Below are positions 47,478 through 56,800 of a stretch of DNA of 64,000 bases, piece by piece (position 1 is the stretch's first letter; the number at the start of each line of letters is the position of its first letter). The notes under the pieces were generated by a model. The model was not told the origin of the DNA and made no database searches. It was given only the letters and a program-made list of their open reading frames with translations. A program made the translations under genes and the position numbers. Source of the stretch: Chitinophaga niabensis. GTDB taxonomy: Bacteria > Bacteroidota > Bacteroidia > Chitinophagales > Chitinophagaceae. The DNA lies in the NCBI RefSeq assembly GCF_900129465.1, contig NZ_FSRA01000001.1, positions 2,792,482 to 2,856,481 of the forward strand. The letters are read 5' to 3'.

Positions 47478-48368
47478 TTAGTTGTACTTTTCACGGATAG
47501 TCTTTTGGAAGAGCGCCGGCGTCTGCCCCGTATGCTTTTTAAAGAAACGGTTAAAATACGCGTCGTCGTCGAAATTCAATTCTCCCGCAATCTGCTTTAC
47601 AGAGTGCTGTTGCCAGAACAGTAGCCGTTTTGCTTCCATAATGCGTTTAGCATCGATGATCTGCTTGGCACTCCTGCCTATGGTAGTTTTTACTGTATCG
47701 TTCAAATGTCCGGGGGTTACGTGGAGCATCTCCGCATAGTCCGTAACCTGTACTTTTTCACGGAAGTGCTGATCTACCAGGATCTTAAACTGGATACCCA
47801 GGCCACTGAAACTGGTTTCGGTACGGTAGAGGTCCATATTACTTTCCGGCCTGGCAATACGCCCGCAGGCAATGATAAAAGCACTGAGCACATTCCTGAT
47901 GATAGCCTCCTTCCTGGGTTTATCATTCCTGAACTCTGCCAGGAGGATACGGGCAAAGGAAAGCACTTCCTGCAGCTGGCCTTCTTCCAGGCGCAGTACA
48001 TTATCCTTGAACACACATTGCCAGCAGCTGAGCACACCTAAAGTTTCCGTGATCAGGAAATCGCGTGTAAAATACAACCCTATCACTTCTGCATCCGAAC
48101 TCAGGTCATACTGGCGGATCTGTTCCGGGTCCATCATGATCACGGCCGGCGCATCTATAATATGTTTCTCGAAGTCGATATATAATGTAACAGAGCCTTT
48201 GAGCAGGATATCTATGGTATATCCGTCATGCCGGTGTGGCACTTCAAATCCTTCCCATTTGATATCCTTCAGGTTGGCCCGGTGGATCATGAACTGAGAG
48301 CCTTCTATAGCAAGACTGTTATCCTGCAGGGTGATCAAGGGTATCTGATTATATTTAGCCAGCTGCAT
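47478..48368 (-). CDS. AraC family transcriptional regulator of the efflux operon
   Basis: A 296-residue regulator. The N-terminal cupin-like sensor spans about 20-160 (PHRHDGYTIDILLKGSVTLYID; APAVIMMDPEQIRQYDL). The C-terminal AraC HTH pair (about 190-290) contains VTDYAEMLHVTPGHLNDTVK and VKQIAGELNFDDDAYFNRFFKKHTGQTP. A TTG start at 48395 would overlap the mutS2 stop; the ATG at 48368 is preferred. It lies directly upstream of the RND operon in the same direction and is the obvious candidate for its control. Confidence 0.93.
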   Translation of the reverse strand: MQLAKYNQIPLITLQDNSLAIEGSQFMIHRANLKDIKWEGFEVPHRHDGYTIDILLKGSVTLYIDFEKHIIDAPAVIMMDPEQIRQYDLSSDAEVIGLYFTRDFLITETLGVLSCWQCVFKDNVLRLEEGQLQEVLSFARILLAEFRNDKPRKEAIIRNVLSAFIIACGRIARPESNMDLYRTETSFSGLGIQFKILVDQHFREKVQVTDYAEMLHVTPGHLNDTVKTTIGRSAKQIIDAKRIMEAKRLLFWQQHSVKQIAGELNFDDDAYFNRFFKKHTGQTPALFQKTIREKYN

Positions 48369-48387
48369 GGTTTTGTGTTTATTCAGG

Positions 48388-50493
48388 TTATTCAACTTTC
48401 TGGCGTTCCTGTACTAATACAAGGTCGCTCATTTTAACATTGATCGGGATATTCCCGATCTGTACGATTGCACTCTTATTCCTTAGTTCTGTTACTTTTC
48501 CTACCTGGTTATTCGTCCGGATCTTCACCCGGTCCCCTACTTTGATCTCTCCCGCCAGTTCTACGAATTTATCCTGTACCTTTTTCTGTAATTTCTCGTT
48601 GATGGACTTTTCTTTTTTACGGAAAAGAAGCGCCTCTGCCTGTTTGATCACTTTCGCCTTATCATCTGTGCGCTTCCATTCAAATACGATCTGCTTCAGT
48701 TTGCGTTCCATGTCTTTCAGGTAGATGATCTCTTCTTCCCTGATCTTGTTCTGCAGCTTCAGCAGGGTGTATTGCTGCTGCACGCGTTCTTTGTCAGACA
48801 GTATTTCGTATTCTTTCTTAAGTCTTTCGTTCTCTTTGAGTAGTTTTTGCAGTTCTTTTTCTTTGCTTTCTACTTTCTGCAGGTCCTGTTCTGCTTTATT
48901 CAGTAATTTATCTAAGCGGAAGTGTCCGTCGTCTACTAATTTGCGGGCCCTGTTGATGAGGGCGGGATCCATGCCTATGCGCTGGGCGATGGAGAATGTA
49001 TAAGAGCTGCCGGGTTTTCCGATAAGCAGTTTATACATGGGGAGCAGGTTCTCTTCATCAAATCCCATGGCGGCATTCACAATTCCTTTCACTTTACCGG
49101 CCATGATCTTCAGGTTGAGGTAGTGGGTGGTAACGATGCCAAAGGCATGTTTCCTTGCCAGCTCTTCCATGATCACTTCTGCAAATGCTCCGCCCAGGTT
49201 AGGATCGGAGCCGCTGCCCAATTCATCAATGAAGAACAATGTTTTACCATTGGCGTTCTCCATGAAGTATTTCATATTCTTCAGGTGTGAACTATAGGTG
49301 CTCAGTTCAAATTCCAGGCTCTGGGTGTCCCCGATGTGGATCATCAGGTTCCGGAAGATGCCCAGCTGGCTGCTGGGGTGAACCGGTACTAATAATCCTG
49401 CCTGCAGCATCAGCTGAATGAGCCCTACAGTTTTGAGCGTCACCGTTTTCCCTCCTGCGTTAGGGCCGCTGATCACCAGGATGTGGTTATCCTTGTTCAG
49501 CGTCATGTTCACGGGGATGGTGGGCTTTCCCTGTTTGCGGTTATACAATAGCAGCAAGGGATGATAGGCCTCTACCAGGTGCACCTGCGCGTGTGGCACG
49601 AGCATGGGGTAGTTTCCGTTGATATCCAGTGCCAGGCGGGCTTTTGCACGTATAAAATCATAGATCCCAAGGATGGTATGATATTGCTGCAATAAGCCCT
49701 GGTGTCTGGCCATTTCTGCCGTGAGGTTCTTGAGGATGGCATAGACTTCTCTCTGTTCATCCCTTTCCAGGGAAAAGACCTCATTGTTCAGCTGAATGGT
49801 TTCTTCCGGTTCCAGGAAAGCCGTGCGGCGGGTATCTGATTCCCCGTGCAGGATCCCTTTCACCATTCGTTTCTGTTCTGCAAAGATGGCCACTACCCTG
49901 CGTCCGTTGAGGAAACTCTCTTCGATATCAGCCAGGTAGCCCTGTTTCTGCAGTTTGCCCAGGATCCTGTCGAACACCCTCCGGAGCTCTGTTCTTTTAC
50001 GGAACAGGTTTGTCCGGATCTTTGCCAGCTCAGGTGTTGCATTGTCGCGCACCTGCCCGGTTTCATCCAGCACTTCATCTATCTGCGAAACGATCTTCTT
50101 TTCGTAATGGGTTTCTTTGATCAGGCTGTACAGCCCCCAATATGTCACTCTCCTGTCTGTATCAAAGAAACGGACGATACTGTTCATACTTTCCGCCAGT
50201 TTGCGGAGTTGCATGAATTGCTCCCCGGCAAGCACGGCCCCCTGGATTTCCAGCAGGCGTAATTCCTGCTTCAGGTTGAGGACGTGATCGTTGGGGAAGT
50301 GCTGTTGGATCAGCACCAATTGCTTATACTCATGCGCCTGTTGAAGCGCAGTCTTTACGTAGTCGATATGTGTATGCAGGCGCAGTTCTTCGGCCATTTG
50401 CTTGCCCAGCTCCGTTTTACAATGCTCCTGCAACAAAACCTTTACCTTGTCAAATTCCAACTGCACCGGCGCCGATTCTGGAAAATATTTCAC
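48388..50493 (-). CDS. mutS2: MutS2 family ATPase without Smr domain
   Basis: A 701-residue MutS-like ATPase. The core and clamp helices span about 1-320. The ABC-type ATPase (about 325-530) has Walker A GPNAGGKT (343-350), Walker B FIDELGSGSDP (421-431) and the signature-like STYSSHL. A long coiled coil follows (about 540-640; KVESKEKELQKLLKENERLK and KKEYEILSDKERV), then a KOW/SH3-like end (IKVGDRVKIRTNNQVGKVTEL). MutS2 proteins normally continue for about 80-90 residues into a Smr endonuclease domain, which is missing; the gene ends with a normal stop and no Smr-like sequence follows. MutS2 limits recombination and, in some species, rescues collided ribosomes. Confidence 0.92.
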   Translation of the reverse strand: MKYFPESAPVQLEFDKVKVLLQEHCKTELGKQMAEELRLHTHIDYVKTALQQAHEYKQLVLIQQHFPNDHVLNLKQELRLLEIQGAVLAGEQFMQLRKLAESMNSIVRFFDTDRRVTYWGLYSLIKETHYEKKIVSQIDEVLDETGQVRDNATPELAKIRTNLFRKRTELRRVFDRILGKLQKQGYLADIEESFLNGRRVVAIFAEQKRMVKGILHGESDTRRTAFLEPEETIQLNNEVFSLERDEQREVYAILKNLTAEMARHQGLLQQYHTILGIYDFIRAKARLALDINGNYPMLVPHAQVHLVEAYHPLLLLYNRKQGKPTIPVNMTLNKDNHILVISGPNAGGKTVTLKTVGLIQLMLQAGLLVPVHPSSQLGIFRNLMIHIGDTQSLEFELSTYSSHLKNMKYFMENANGKTLFFIDELGSGSDPNLGGAFAEVIMEELARKHAFGIVTTHYLNLKIMAGKVKGIVNAAMGFDEENLLPMYKLLIGKPGSSYTFSIAQRIGMDPALINRARKLVDDGHFRLDKLLNKAEQDLQKVESKEKELQKLLKENERLKKEYEILSDKERVQQQYTLLKLQNKIREEEIIYLKDMERKLKQIVFEWKRTDDKAKVIKQAEALLFRKKEKSINEKLQKKVQDKFVELAGEIKVGDRVKIRTNNQVGKVTELRNKSAIVQIGNIPINVKMSDLVLVQERQKVE

Positions 50494-50671
50494 CTTCTGT
50501 TTTTTTAATATACGGCTGCCGGCCCATGCAGCCTATCCTTTTTTTCGTTCCGCAAAGTTGGCCTATCCACTGGAATTGATGAAAAATGATTGATCAACAG
50601 CCAGTCACGAATGACAAATGCGGTTCATCATTCATGCGTTCTCCAAAAGAATGTTAAAGTTACTTAACTTG

Positions 50672-50703
50672 TTGATCCAAACCGCCATGGATATCGTAAT
50701 TTG
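50672..50703 (+). promoter_or_regulatory. Probable msrA promoter
   Basis: TTG at 50672-50674 and TAATTTG at 50697-50703 resemble -33 and -7 elements with 22 bp between. The -7 box has one base fewer than TAnnTTTG. It ends 17 bp before the msrA start. The rest of the 227-bp divergent gap to mutS2 shows nothing else clear. Confidence 0.4.
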
Positions 50704-50720
50704 ATGTACAGTTAAAGTTT

Positions 50721-51377
50721 ATGAAACAGCTAAAAAGATACCTTTTGTTCGTGGCAATGCTGGGTTCCAGCCTCGCATCCTGCGCTCAGCAACAAACAAA
50801 AACCGAAAAAGAACCAGGAGATATGACCATTGATAAAGACACAAAAACCGCAACGGCCATTTTTGGAAATGGCTGTTTCTGGTGTACGGAGGCAATATTC
50901 CAGCAGTTAGAGGGGGTATTAAAGGTGGAATCCGGGTATTCCGGCGGCGCCAACCCCAACCCCACCTACGATGAAGTATGTACGGGCCTTACGGGGCATG
51001 CGGAAGCGGCCAGGATCACTTACGATCCTTCAAAGATCAGTTATGCCACCCTGCTGGAAGCATTCTGGGGAAGCCATGATCCTACTACGCTGAACCGCCA
51101 GGGGAATGATGTGGGTACGCAGTACCGCTCGGTGATCTTCTATGAGAATGAAGAACAGCATAAAGAGGCTGAATTTTACAAAAAGAAGCTGCAGGAGTCC
51201 GGCGCTTTTAAGGACCCTATTGTAACGGAGATCACGCCCTTTAAGGCGTTTTACGTGGCAGAGAACTATCACCAGAACTATTACAACCAGAACGGTTCAG
51301 CGCCATATTGTACGTATGTGATCAAACCTAAGCTGGAAAAGTTCAAGAAAGCGTTTAAGGATAAGTTGAAACACTAG
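50721..51377 (+). CDS. msrA: Peptide-methionine (S)-S-oxide reductase MsrA, lipoprotein form
   Basis: A 218-residue enzyme that reduces methionine-S-sulfoxide in proteins. It carries a lipoprotein signal (LLFVAMLGSSLASCAQQQ, Cys21), so it acts in the periplasm rather than the cytosol. The catalytic motif is GNGCFWCTEAIF with Cys52 as nucleophile. Other hallmarks are VESGYSGGANPNPTYDEVCTG, the EAFWGSHDPTTLNRQGNDVG loop, and GTQYRSVIFY. The resolving Cys is probably Cys55 or Cys197 (APYCTYVIKP). Monocistronic, followed by a strong terminator. Confidence 0.95.
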   Translation: MKQLKRYLLFVAMLGSSLASCAQQQTKTEKEPGDMTIDKDTKTATAIFGNGCFWCTEAIFQQLEGVLKVESGYSGGANPNPTYDEVCTGLTGHAEAARITYDPSKISYATLLEAFWGSHDPTTLNRQGNDVGTQYRSVIFYENEEQHKEAEFYKKKLQESGAFKDPIVTEITPFKAFYVAENYHQNYYNQNGSAPYCTYVIKPKLEKFKKAFKDKLKH

Positions 51378-51401
51378 TTAACTAAATATAATATTGGAAA
51401 G

Positions 51402-51430
51402 AAGAGGGGTCTTAAGGCGCCTCTTTTTTT
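51402..51430 (+). terminator. Terminator after msrA
   Basis: Stem AAGAGG / CCTCTT (51402-51407 with 51420-51425) extended inside by a further G-C pair after a mismatch, followed by a T-run to 51430. Confidence 0.8.
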
Positions 51431-51456
51431 ATGATACCATATTGGCCATATGGACT

Positions 51457-51511
51457 GAAGCTATGAGAGAGCTATGAAAGAGCTTTGAAAGAACTTTGCA
51501 AAGCCTATGTG
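51457..51511 (+). repeat. Degenerate 11-bp tandem repeats, five units
   Basis: Five imperfect units of 11 bp with consensus near AGAGCTATGAA (for example gaagctatgag, agagctatgaa, agagctttgaa, agaactttgca, aagcctatgtg). They begin 27 bp after the msrA terminator. No protein-coding frame is evident. Confidence 0.8.
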
Positions 51512-51595
51512 AAGCAGGGGTAAAATAATATTATAGTAGTTTTCCTTTTTAGAAGTAACTGCGGTCAAAATGTTTGTCTGGCCAGGTAAATACCG

Positions 51596-51650
51596 TATCA
51601 AAAGCATATCAAAAGCGTATCAAGAGCATATCAAAAGCGTATCAAAAGCG
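51596..51650 (+). repeat. 11-bp tandem repeats TATCAAAAGCR, five units
   Basis: Five near-perfect direct copies of TATCAAAAGCG or TATCAAAAGCA, with one A-to-G change in the third, 55 bp in all. The unit length equals that of the neighbouring degenerate array 84 bp upstream. There are no spacers, so this is not CRISPR. The intervening and flanking sequence shows no gene. Confidence 0.92.
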
Positions 51651-51709
51651 TAGTTACCCCCACCCACTGTCAGAAAGACAGTACCTTTTACTAAAAATGG
51701 CGGGAAATC

Positions 51710-51910
51710 TTACAGCAAATCCAGCTTTTTACTCCCCCTGTACAACCAGGATAATAGAAAATACGCGATAGCGGTAATGATGAGTACATAGCCGATAAAA
51801 CCGACCGTTAAAACTGTTTCAATGCGAACCCAGTTTTGGAGCTCTGCAAAATATGCGAGCACTGCGAGCAGCACTCCTGTTAATCCACCAATAATGGTTA
51901 CCGTTTTCAT
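51710..51910 (-). CDS. Small two-helix membrane protein
   Basis: A 66-residue protein with two hydrophobic helices (about 4-21, VTIIGGLTGVLLAVLAYF, and 34-56, LTVGFIGYVLIITAIAYFLL), a short connecting loop with Trp and a basic C-terminus (YRGSKKLDLL). It has a start codon at 51908-51910. No family recognised. It stands alone between the repeat arrays and module 3 and is plausible but not proven. Confidence 0.5.
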   Translation of the reverse strand: MKTVTIIGGLTGVLLAVLAYFAELQNWVRIETVLTVGFIGYVLIITAIAYFLLSWLYRGSKKLDLL

Positions 51911-52008
51911 GAGGTGTTATTTGGGTTAAATAGTTTTAGCTACCCATATAACGTACCAAAAAGTAAAAGGTTTACAGGCTGTTTTAAAGAATTTTGAAAT
52001 ACCATAGC

Positions 52009-52041
52009 TTTGCCATCTATATTCGATGCACGCTAATTTTG
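52009..52041 (+). promoter_or_regulatory. Promoter of module 3 sigma factor
   Basis: TTTG at 52009-52012 and TAATTTTG at 52034-52041 match the Bacteroidota -33 and -7 elements with 21 bp between. The start codon (TTG, 52048) is 6 bp past the -7 box, so the transcript should be leaderless. Confidence 0.68.
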
Positions 52042-52047
52042 CTCTAG

Positions 52048-52587
52048 TTGAAGAACTACTCTGATGTTCAATTGCTGAAGATGCTCCGGGAGGACAGTGA
52101 ACAAGCATTCCGGGAAATCTATGACCGGTACTGGAAAGTATTGTATGAAACCGCCTTCCGCAAAACTACAGCTGATGATGCCTGTGACCTGGTGCAAGAT
52201 ATTTTCCTCTATTTGTGGAAAAACAGGCACACTATTTTCCTCGAAGTACAACTCAACACCTACTTACAGGCAGCATTACGCCACAAGATCATAGACCTTT
52301 ACCGCCTCCGTTCCGTACGCGAGCGTTATTATGCACAGATCTTCCCCTCAGGCGCACTTTCCGGCAATGAATATGAGCTGAAAGAGCTCAACCAGGTGAT
52401 CCGTTCCGCTATCAACCGTATGCCTTCCCGCATGCGGGAGATATTCCTCCTTAACCGGGACGGGGACCTGCCTTCCGCCGCCATTGCTGAAAAGCTTTCC
52501 CTCTCCGACCAGACCATCCGTAACCAGATCTCTACGGCCATTCAAAGGATCCGCCTGGCTGTGGACCACTACCAGCGCAGTAAATAA
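52048..52587 (+). CDS. ECF sigma factor, module 3
   Basis: A 179-residue sigma-70 factor. Region 2 (about 15-85) has EQAFREIYDRYWKVLYETAF, DLVQDIFLYLWKNR and YLQAALRHKIIDLYR. Region 4 (about 120-175) has AINRMPSRMREIFLLNRDGD and AEKLSLSDQTIRNQISTAIQ. The start is TTG at 52048, which gives the expected N-terminus YSDVQLLKMLREDSEQAF; the first ATG (52081) would remove conserved residues. The codon lies where the transcript is predicted to begin, so translation is probably leaderless and weak. A FecR gene follows after 84 bp. Confidence 0.92.
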   Translation: MKNYSDVQLLKMLREDSEQAFREIYDRYWKVLYETAFRKTTADDACDLVQDIFLYLWKNRHTIFLEVQLNTYLQAALRHKIIDLYRLRSVRERYYAQIFPSGALSGNEYELKELNQVIRSAINRMPSRMREIFLLNRDGDLPSAAIAEKLSLSDQTIRNQISTAIQRIRLAVDHYQRSK

Positions 52588-52671
52588 TTTTTTTTCCGGA
52601 ACTCTGGTACAATCCCCTTCATAGCACGACTATGAGGATGACCATTCTATTCACCTTAAAAATCCACGTCA

Positions 52672-53688
52672 TTGAACCAGGAAAGGATCGATCAACTTTT
52701 AACGTTATACGGCCGGAACGAATGTACCACGGAAGAACTGGCAGAGCTGCACACATGGTATCAGCAGCTGGAAACCAACCAGGCACCGCCTTTTATGGAT
52801 GATAAAGCAGCAGCACAACTACAGGCAAGGCTCTGGGAACAGCTTAATACAGCGAGGCAACCAACCCGTGTATTCCGCCTGCCCATATGGGCAAGAGTGG
52901 CAGCCGTTGCCCTCCTGCTGGCAGGTGCAGCATTCTGGCTGTTGCAGACCAATTCATCCAAAACTAATACTCCCCTTGCTGTGGCGCCTGCGCCCAAAAA
53001 GATCAGCATACCTTACGGCGCTACAAAGAAGATCCAATTGCCGGATGGTACGGAGGTATGGCTGAATGCCGGCAGCGAACTGCTATACGCCGCAGATTTC
53101 AACACCAGCCACCGTACCGTACAGCTCAGCGGGGAAGCCTTTTTTGATGTAAAGAAAGATGCAGAACGGCCTTTTATCATTAATACCGGCAAAATGAACA
53201 TCCGTGTGCTGGGTACTGCTTTCAATGTAAAGGCTTACCCGGAAGATAAAACTTCGGAAGCCTCCCTGATCCGCGGTGCGATTGAAGTAAGCATGCATGG
53301 TGATCCGGAAAAGAAATTCATCCTCCGCCCGAACGAAAAGATCGTATTTCCGAACAGGCCTTTACCCGGCAGCACCGAGCTGGTGGAATTACAGCGGGAA
53401 GGGTATGCCCTCTCCAATGTATCCATCAATCCGGTGGATAACAGTGTGATCGAAACAGCCTGGACCAATAACCGCCTGGCCTTTATGAATGAACGTTTCG
53501 GGGATATTGCGCAGCAGCTGGAAAGGAAGTTTGAAGTGAAATTACATTTTGAAGACAGTACTGCCGCCGGCTTACGTTTTACTGCTACTTTCGAAGATGA
53601 GGATATCCGTGAAACGCTGGAAGCACTGCAGTATTCATTGCCTTTTAATTTCAGGATCGAGAAAAAAGATATTTACATCACCCGTTAA
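52672..53688 (+). CDS. FecR-family anti-sigma factor, module 3
   Basis: A 338-residue membrane regulator. Short cytoplasmic N-terminus (MNQERIDQLLTLYGRNECTT), membrane helix at about 70-88 (WARVAAVALLLAGAAFWLL), then the FecR domain (about 110-200; IPYGATKKIQLPDGTEVWLN, GEAFFDVKKDAERPF). The C-terminal STN-like part (about 270-338) reads RFGDIAQQLERKFEVKLHFE. The start is TTG: a stop codon is 13 bp upstream in frame and the next ATG is at residue 43. It links the module 3 SusC to its sigma factor. Confidence 0.93.
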   Translation: MNQERIDQLLTLYGRNECTTEELAELHTWYQQLETNQAPPFMDDKAAAQLQARLWEQLNTARQPTRVFRLPIWARVAAVALLLAGAAFWLLQTNSSKTNTPLAVAPAPKKISIPYGATKKIQLPDGTEVWLNAGSELLYAADFNTSHRTVQLSGEAFFDVKKDAERPFIINTGKMNIRVLGTAFNVKAYPEDKTSEASLIRGAIEVSMHGDPEKKFILRPNEKIVFPNRPLPGSTELVELQREGYALSNVSINPVDNSVIETAWTNNRLAFMNERFGDIAQQLERKFEVKLHFEDSTAAGLRFTATFEDEDIRETLEALQYSLPFNFRIEKKDIYITR

Positions 53689-53727
53689 AAAACTGCCTAT
53701 GTAGTATGTAAAGCTATCCTAAATAAA

Positions 53728-53756
53728 ACAGGGAAATGTTTGCGGCACTTCCCTGT
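53728..53756. promoter_or_regulatory. Hairpin 1 in the fecR-susC spacer, module 3
   Basis: Perfect 8-bp stem ACAGGGAA / TTCCCTGT with a 13-nt loop, 39 bp after fecR. No clear T-run follows. Confidence 0.55.
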
Positions 53757-53773
53757 AAGAATTTAGAAAACAA

Positions 53774-53806
53774 GACAGGTACTTCAGTTGGGACCGTAGA
53801 CCTGTC
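53774..53806. promoter_or_regulatory. Hairpin 2 in the fecR-susC spacer, module 3
   Basis: Perfect 7-bp stem GACAGGT / ACCTGTC with a 19-nt loop, followed by ATCATTTTATT, ending 32 bp before the susC start. Confidence 0.5.
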
Positions 53807-53838
53807 ATCATTTTATTGACCTAAATCCACTTAAAAGT

Positions 53839-56800
53839 ATGAAAAAAATCAGACTTCCGGGCGTCTTATTGCCATCACCGGTTGCCGTTTTAAAATTGCT
53901 GCTCTTTATGAAATTGATCTTTACAATTGTTCTCATAACGTGCATGCAGGTATCAGCCAAAGTTTATTCACAGAAGACCAAACTAACATTCCGCGCAGAA
54001 AAGGTACAACTGGCCAAAATCCTGAGATTAATTGAGAAACAGACTAACTATCGCTTTGTTTACAGTAATGAGGTCCTTCCCGCTGAAAAAAAGATCACAG
54101 TCCACGCTTTAGAAACGCCATTCGACGAGGTGATGAAAACTTTGCTGGATGATACCGGCCTGAACTTTAAATTACTTGCCAATAACCTGGTGGTGATTGC
54201 ACCAGGGCGTACGGTCATAGAAGATATCACCATCAAAGGAAAGGTATCTGACGCTACCGGTGTGCCATTGCCAGGCGTGAGCGTAAGAATAGAGAACACT
54301 ACCAAAGGCACCTCCACCAATGCCGGCGGCCAGTTTGAACTGCAGGCACCCGGCACTGCCAATCTTGTATTCAGTTACCTGGGGTATTTAACGCAGGTAA
54401 TACCTGTAAATAACCAGGCGACGCTTAACGTGATATTGAAAGAAGATACCAAAGGCCTGAATGAAGTAGTGGTGGTAGGTTATGGCAGCCAGAAAAGAGT
54501 GAACATGACGGGCGCTGTGGCTACCATCAGCCCCGCACAGATCACAGAACGGCCGGTAACCTCTATCCAGAATGCTTTACAGGGCCTCACTCCGGGTTTA
54601 ACCGTACTCAACCGCCCCGGCGATGTAGGCAGTGACGTAGGCACACTTACCGTACGGGGAAGAACAAACCTTGGCGCCCCCGGTCCATTGATCATCATAG
54701 ACGGTATACCCGCATCCAACCGGGAACTGGCCTCGCTGAACCCTAACGATGTGGAAAGCATGAGCGTGCTGAAAGATGCCGCCTCTGCTGCTATCTACGG
54801 CGCCAGGGCAGCGAATGGCGTAGTACTGATCACTACCAAAAAAGGGGTGGAAGGAAAAATGTCTATCGACCTGAATGCCAATTACGGCTGGCAATCCCCT
54901 ACCCGCCTGCCGGATTACCTGGGCTCCGGAGATTTTGCCCGGCTCTATAACGAAGCCATGAAGAATGCCGGCAAACAACCCCGTTATACCGCAGAAGAGA
55001 TCACCAAATTTGATAACGGTACTGATAGAGACCTTTACCCGAATACGGACTGGTATAAAGAAGCGCTGCGTAAAAACCCCGCCTACAAAGACATTCAGCT
55101 GGGTGTTAGCGGCAGCAGCAAACTCACCCAGTATTACCTGAGTACCGGGTATTTTGGCCAGGAATCGCTGGTACAGAACAAAGGACTGAACAGGTATACG
55201 ATCAGGTTAAACACCAATTCACAGGTATTGCCTATCCTGAACATCGGCACCAATATGTCCTTCCTCAAACAGGACCTGGATACCAAAGGCGGGGAAATGA
55301 ACTGGGTAAGCCTTAACCGCCTTGGGCCCACTATGGCTGCCCGCCAGTCAGACGGTTCCTGGGGAACGGTCAATGGCGGTAAGGTAGATGCTACGCTTGC
55401 CAAAGATAATGTACTCCGCAACATGGCAGAAGGCGGACGCAGCTGGACGCGTAACCAGGTAATACAAACTGCGCTCAATGCCACACTTACTCCCTTACCC
55501 GGCTTAACCATTAAAGGACTGGGTTCTCTCAAATACAACAACGAACTCAATAATAGTTTTACGAACGAACTGCCCGCACTGATCAATTTCATCACCAAAC
55601 AACCGATCGCTTCTACTGCAGTAACGCCAAATGAAATGACAGAATACTGGGGCCGCCGGCAGGAAATACTGCTGCAGGCTTATGCTGAATATGATAAACA
55701 TTTCGGCAAACACGGCGCAAAGATCATGGTGGGCGCTTCGCAGGAAAGCAATGAATACCGCAATGCTTTCATTGGCCGCAAACGCTTCCCCAACAATGCT
55801 GCCACCACCGTAGGACTGGGTGCCGGAGGTTCCGAAAACATCAGTTCTGATGCAACTGGCTCCGCTAACCGCTCCACTGCAGAAGAATGGGCCATTCGTT
55901 CTTACTTCGGCCGGGTGAACTATAATTATAACGACAAGTACCTGCTGGAAGCAAATCTCCGTATGGACCTTTCCTCCCGCTTCCACCCGGATCACCGTCT
56001 TTCTCAATTCCCTTCCGTATCCGCAGGCTGGCGGGTTTCAGAAGAGCCTTTCCTGAAAGGGAATGTATCCTGGCTGAACAACCTGAAACTACGTGGCTCA
56101 TGGGGTATCCTGGGCAACCAGGATAATGTGGCCATCGGCAACTATTACGACCGGCTCAATACCGGTTATGCCTACAATTTTGAAGGCGCCCCGGTAGATG
56201 GCGTATGGCAAAGCATCGGTACCAATAAACTGGCCAGCTGGGAAAAGGTGAACATGACGGACATAGGTATGGACCTTACGCTGTTCAATGGTTTACTAGA
56301 TATAACAGCGGATTATTATGTAAAGAAAACCAACGGCATCCTCCTGCCACAAAGCGTACCCAGCACTTATGCACTGGATGCAGCTACGGTAAATGCAGGT
56401 TCTACGAGGAATACCGGTATTGAACTAATGCTTTCCCATAATAACCAGATAGGTAAGGACTTTCAGTACCGCGTAAGCGTGAACGTTTCGCACATCCGTA
56501 ACAAGATCGTGTTCCTGGGTGATGGTGTACACGAGAGATTGTCTGACAGGTGGATAGAACGTGTAGGCGAATCCGTTGGCTCCTTCTATGGATGGGAAGC
56601 AGAGGGTTTGTTCAAAGATCAGAAAGATGTGGACGATCATGCCACACAATCTGCTTCCACCAAACCGGGCGACATCAAATACAAAGATCAGAATGGGGAC
56701 AAGGTGATTGATGCGAACGACCGTGTGATCATTGGGAATGATGTACCCTGGATCAATTATGGTGGTGCAATAGGTGCTTCCTATAAAGGATTTGACTTTG

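Noticed and set aside
51596..51650. CRISPR-like array
   Set aside because: Units are only 11 bp, directly adjacent without spacers, and no cas gene is present.
51574..51771. 65-codon frame reading through the 11-bp repeats
   Set aside because: The repetitive peptide follows from the DNA repeat (an 11-bp unit cycles through frames), and it overlaps the small membrane protein gene on the other strand.
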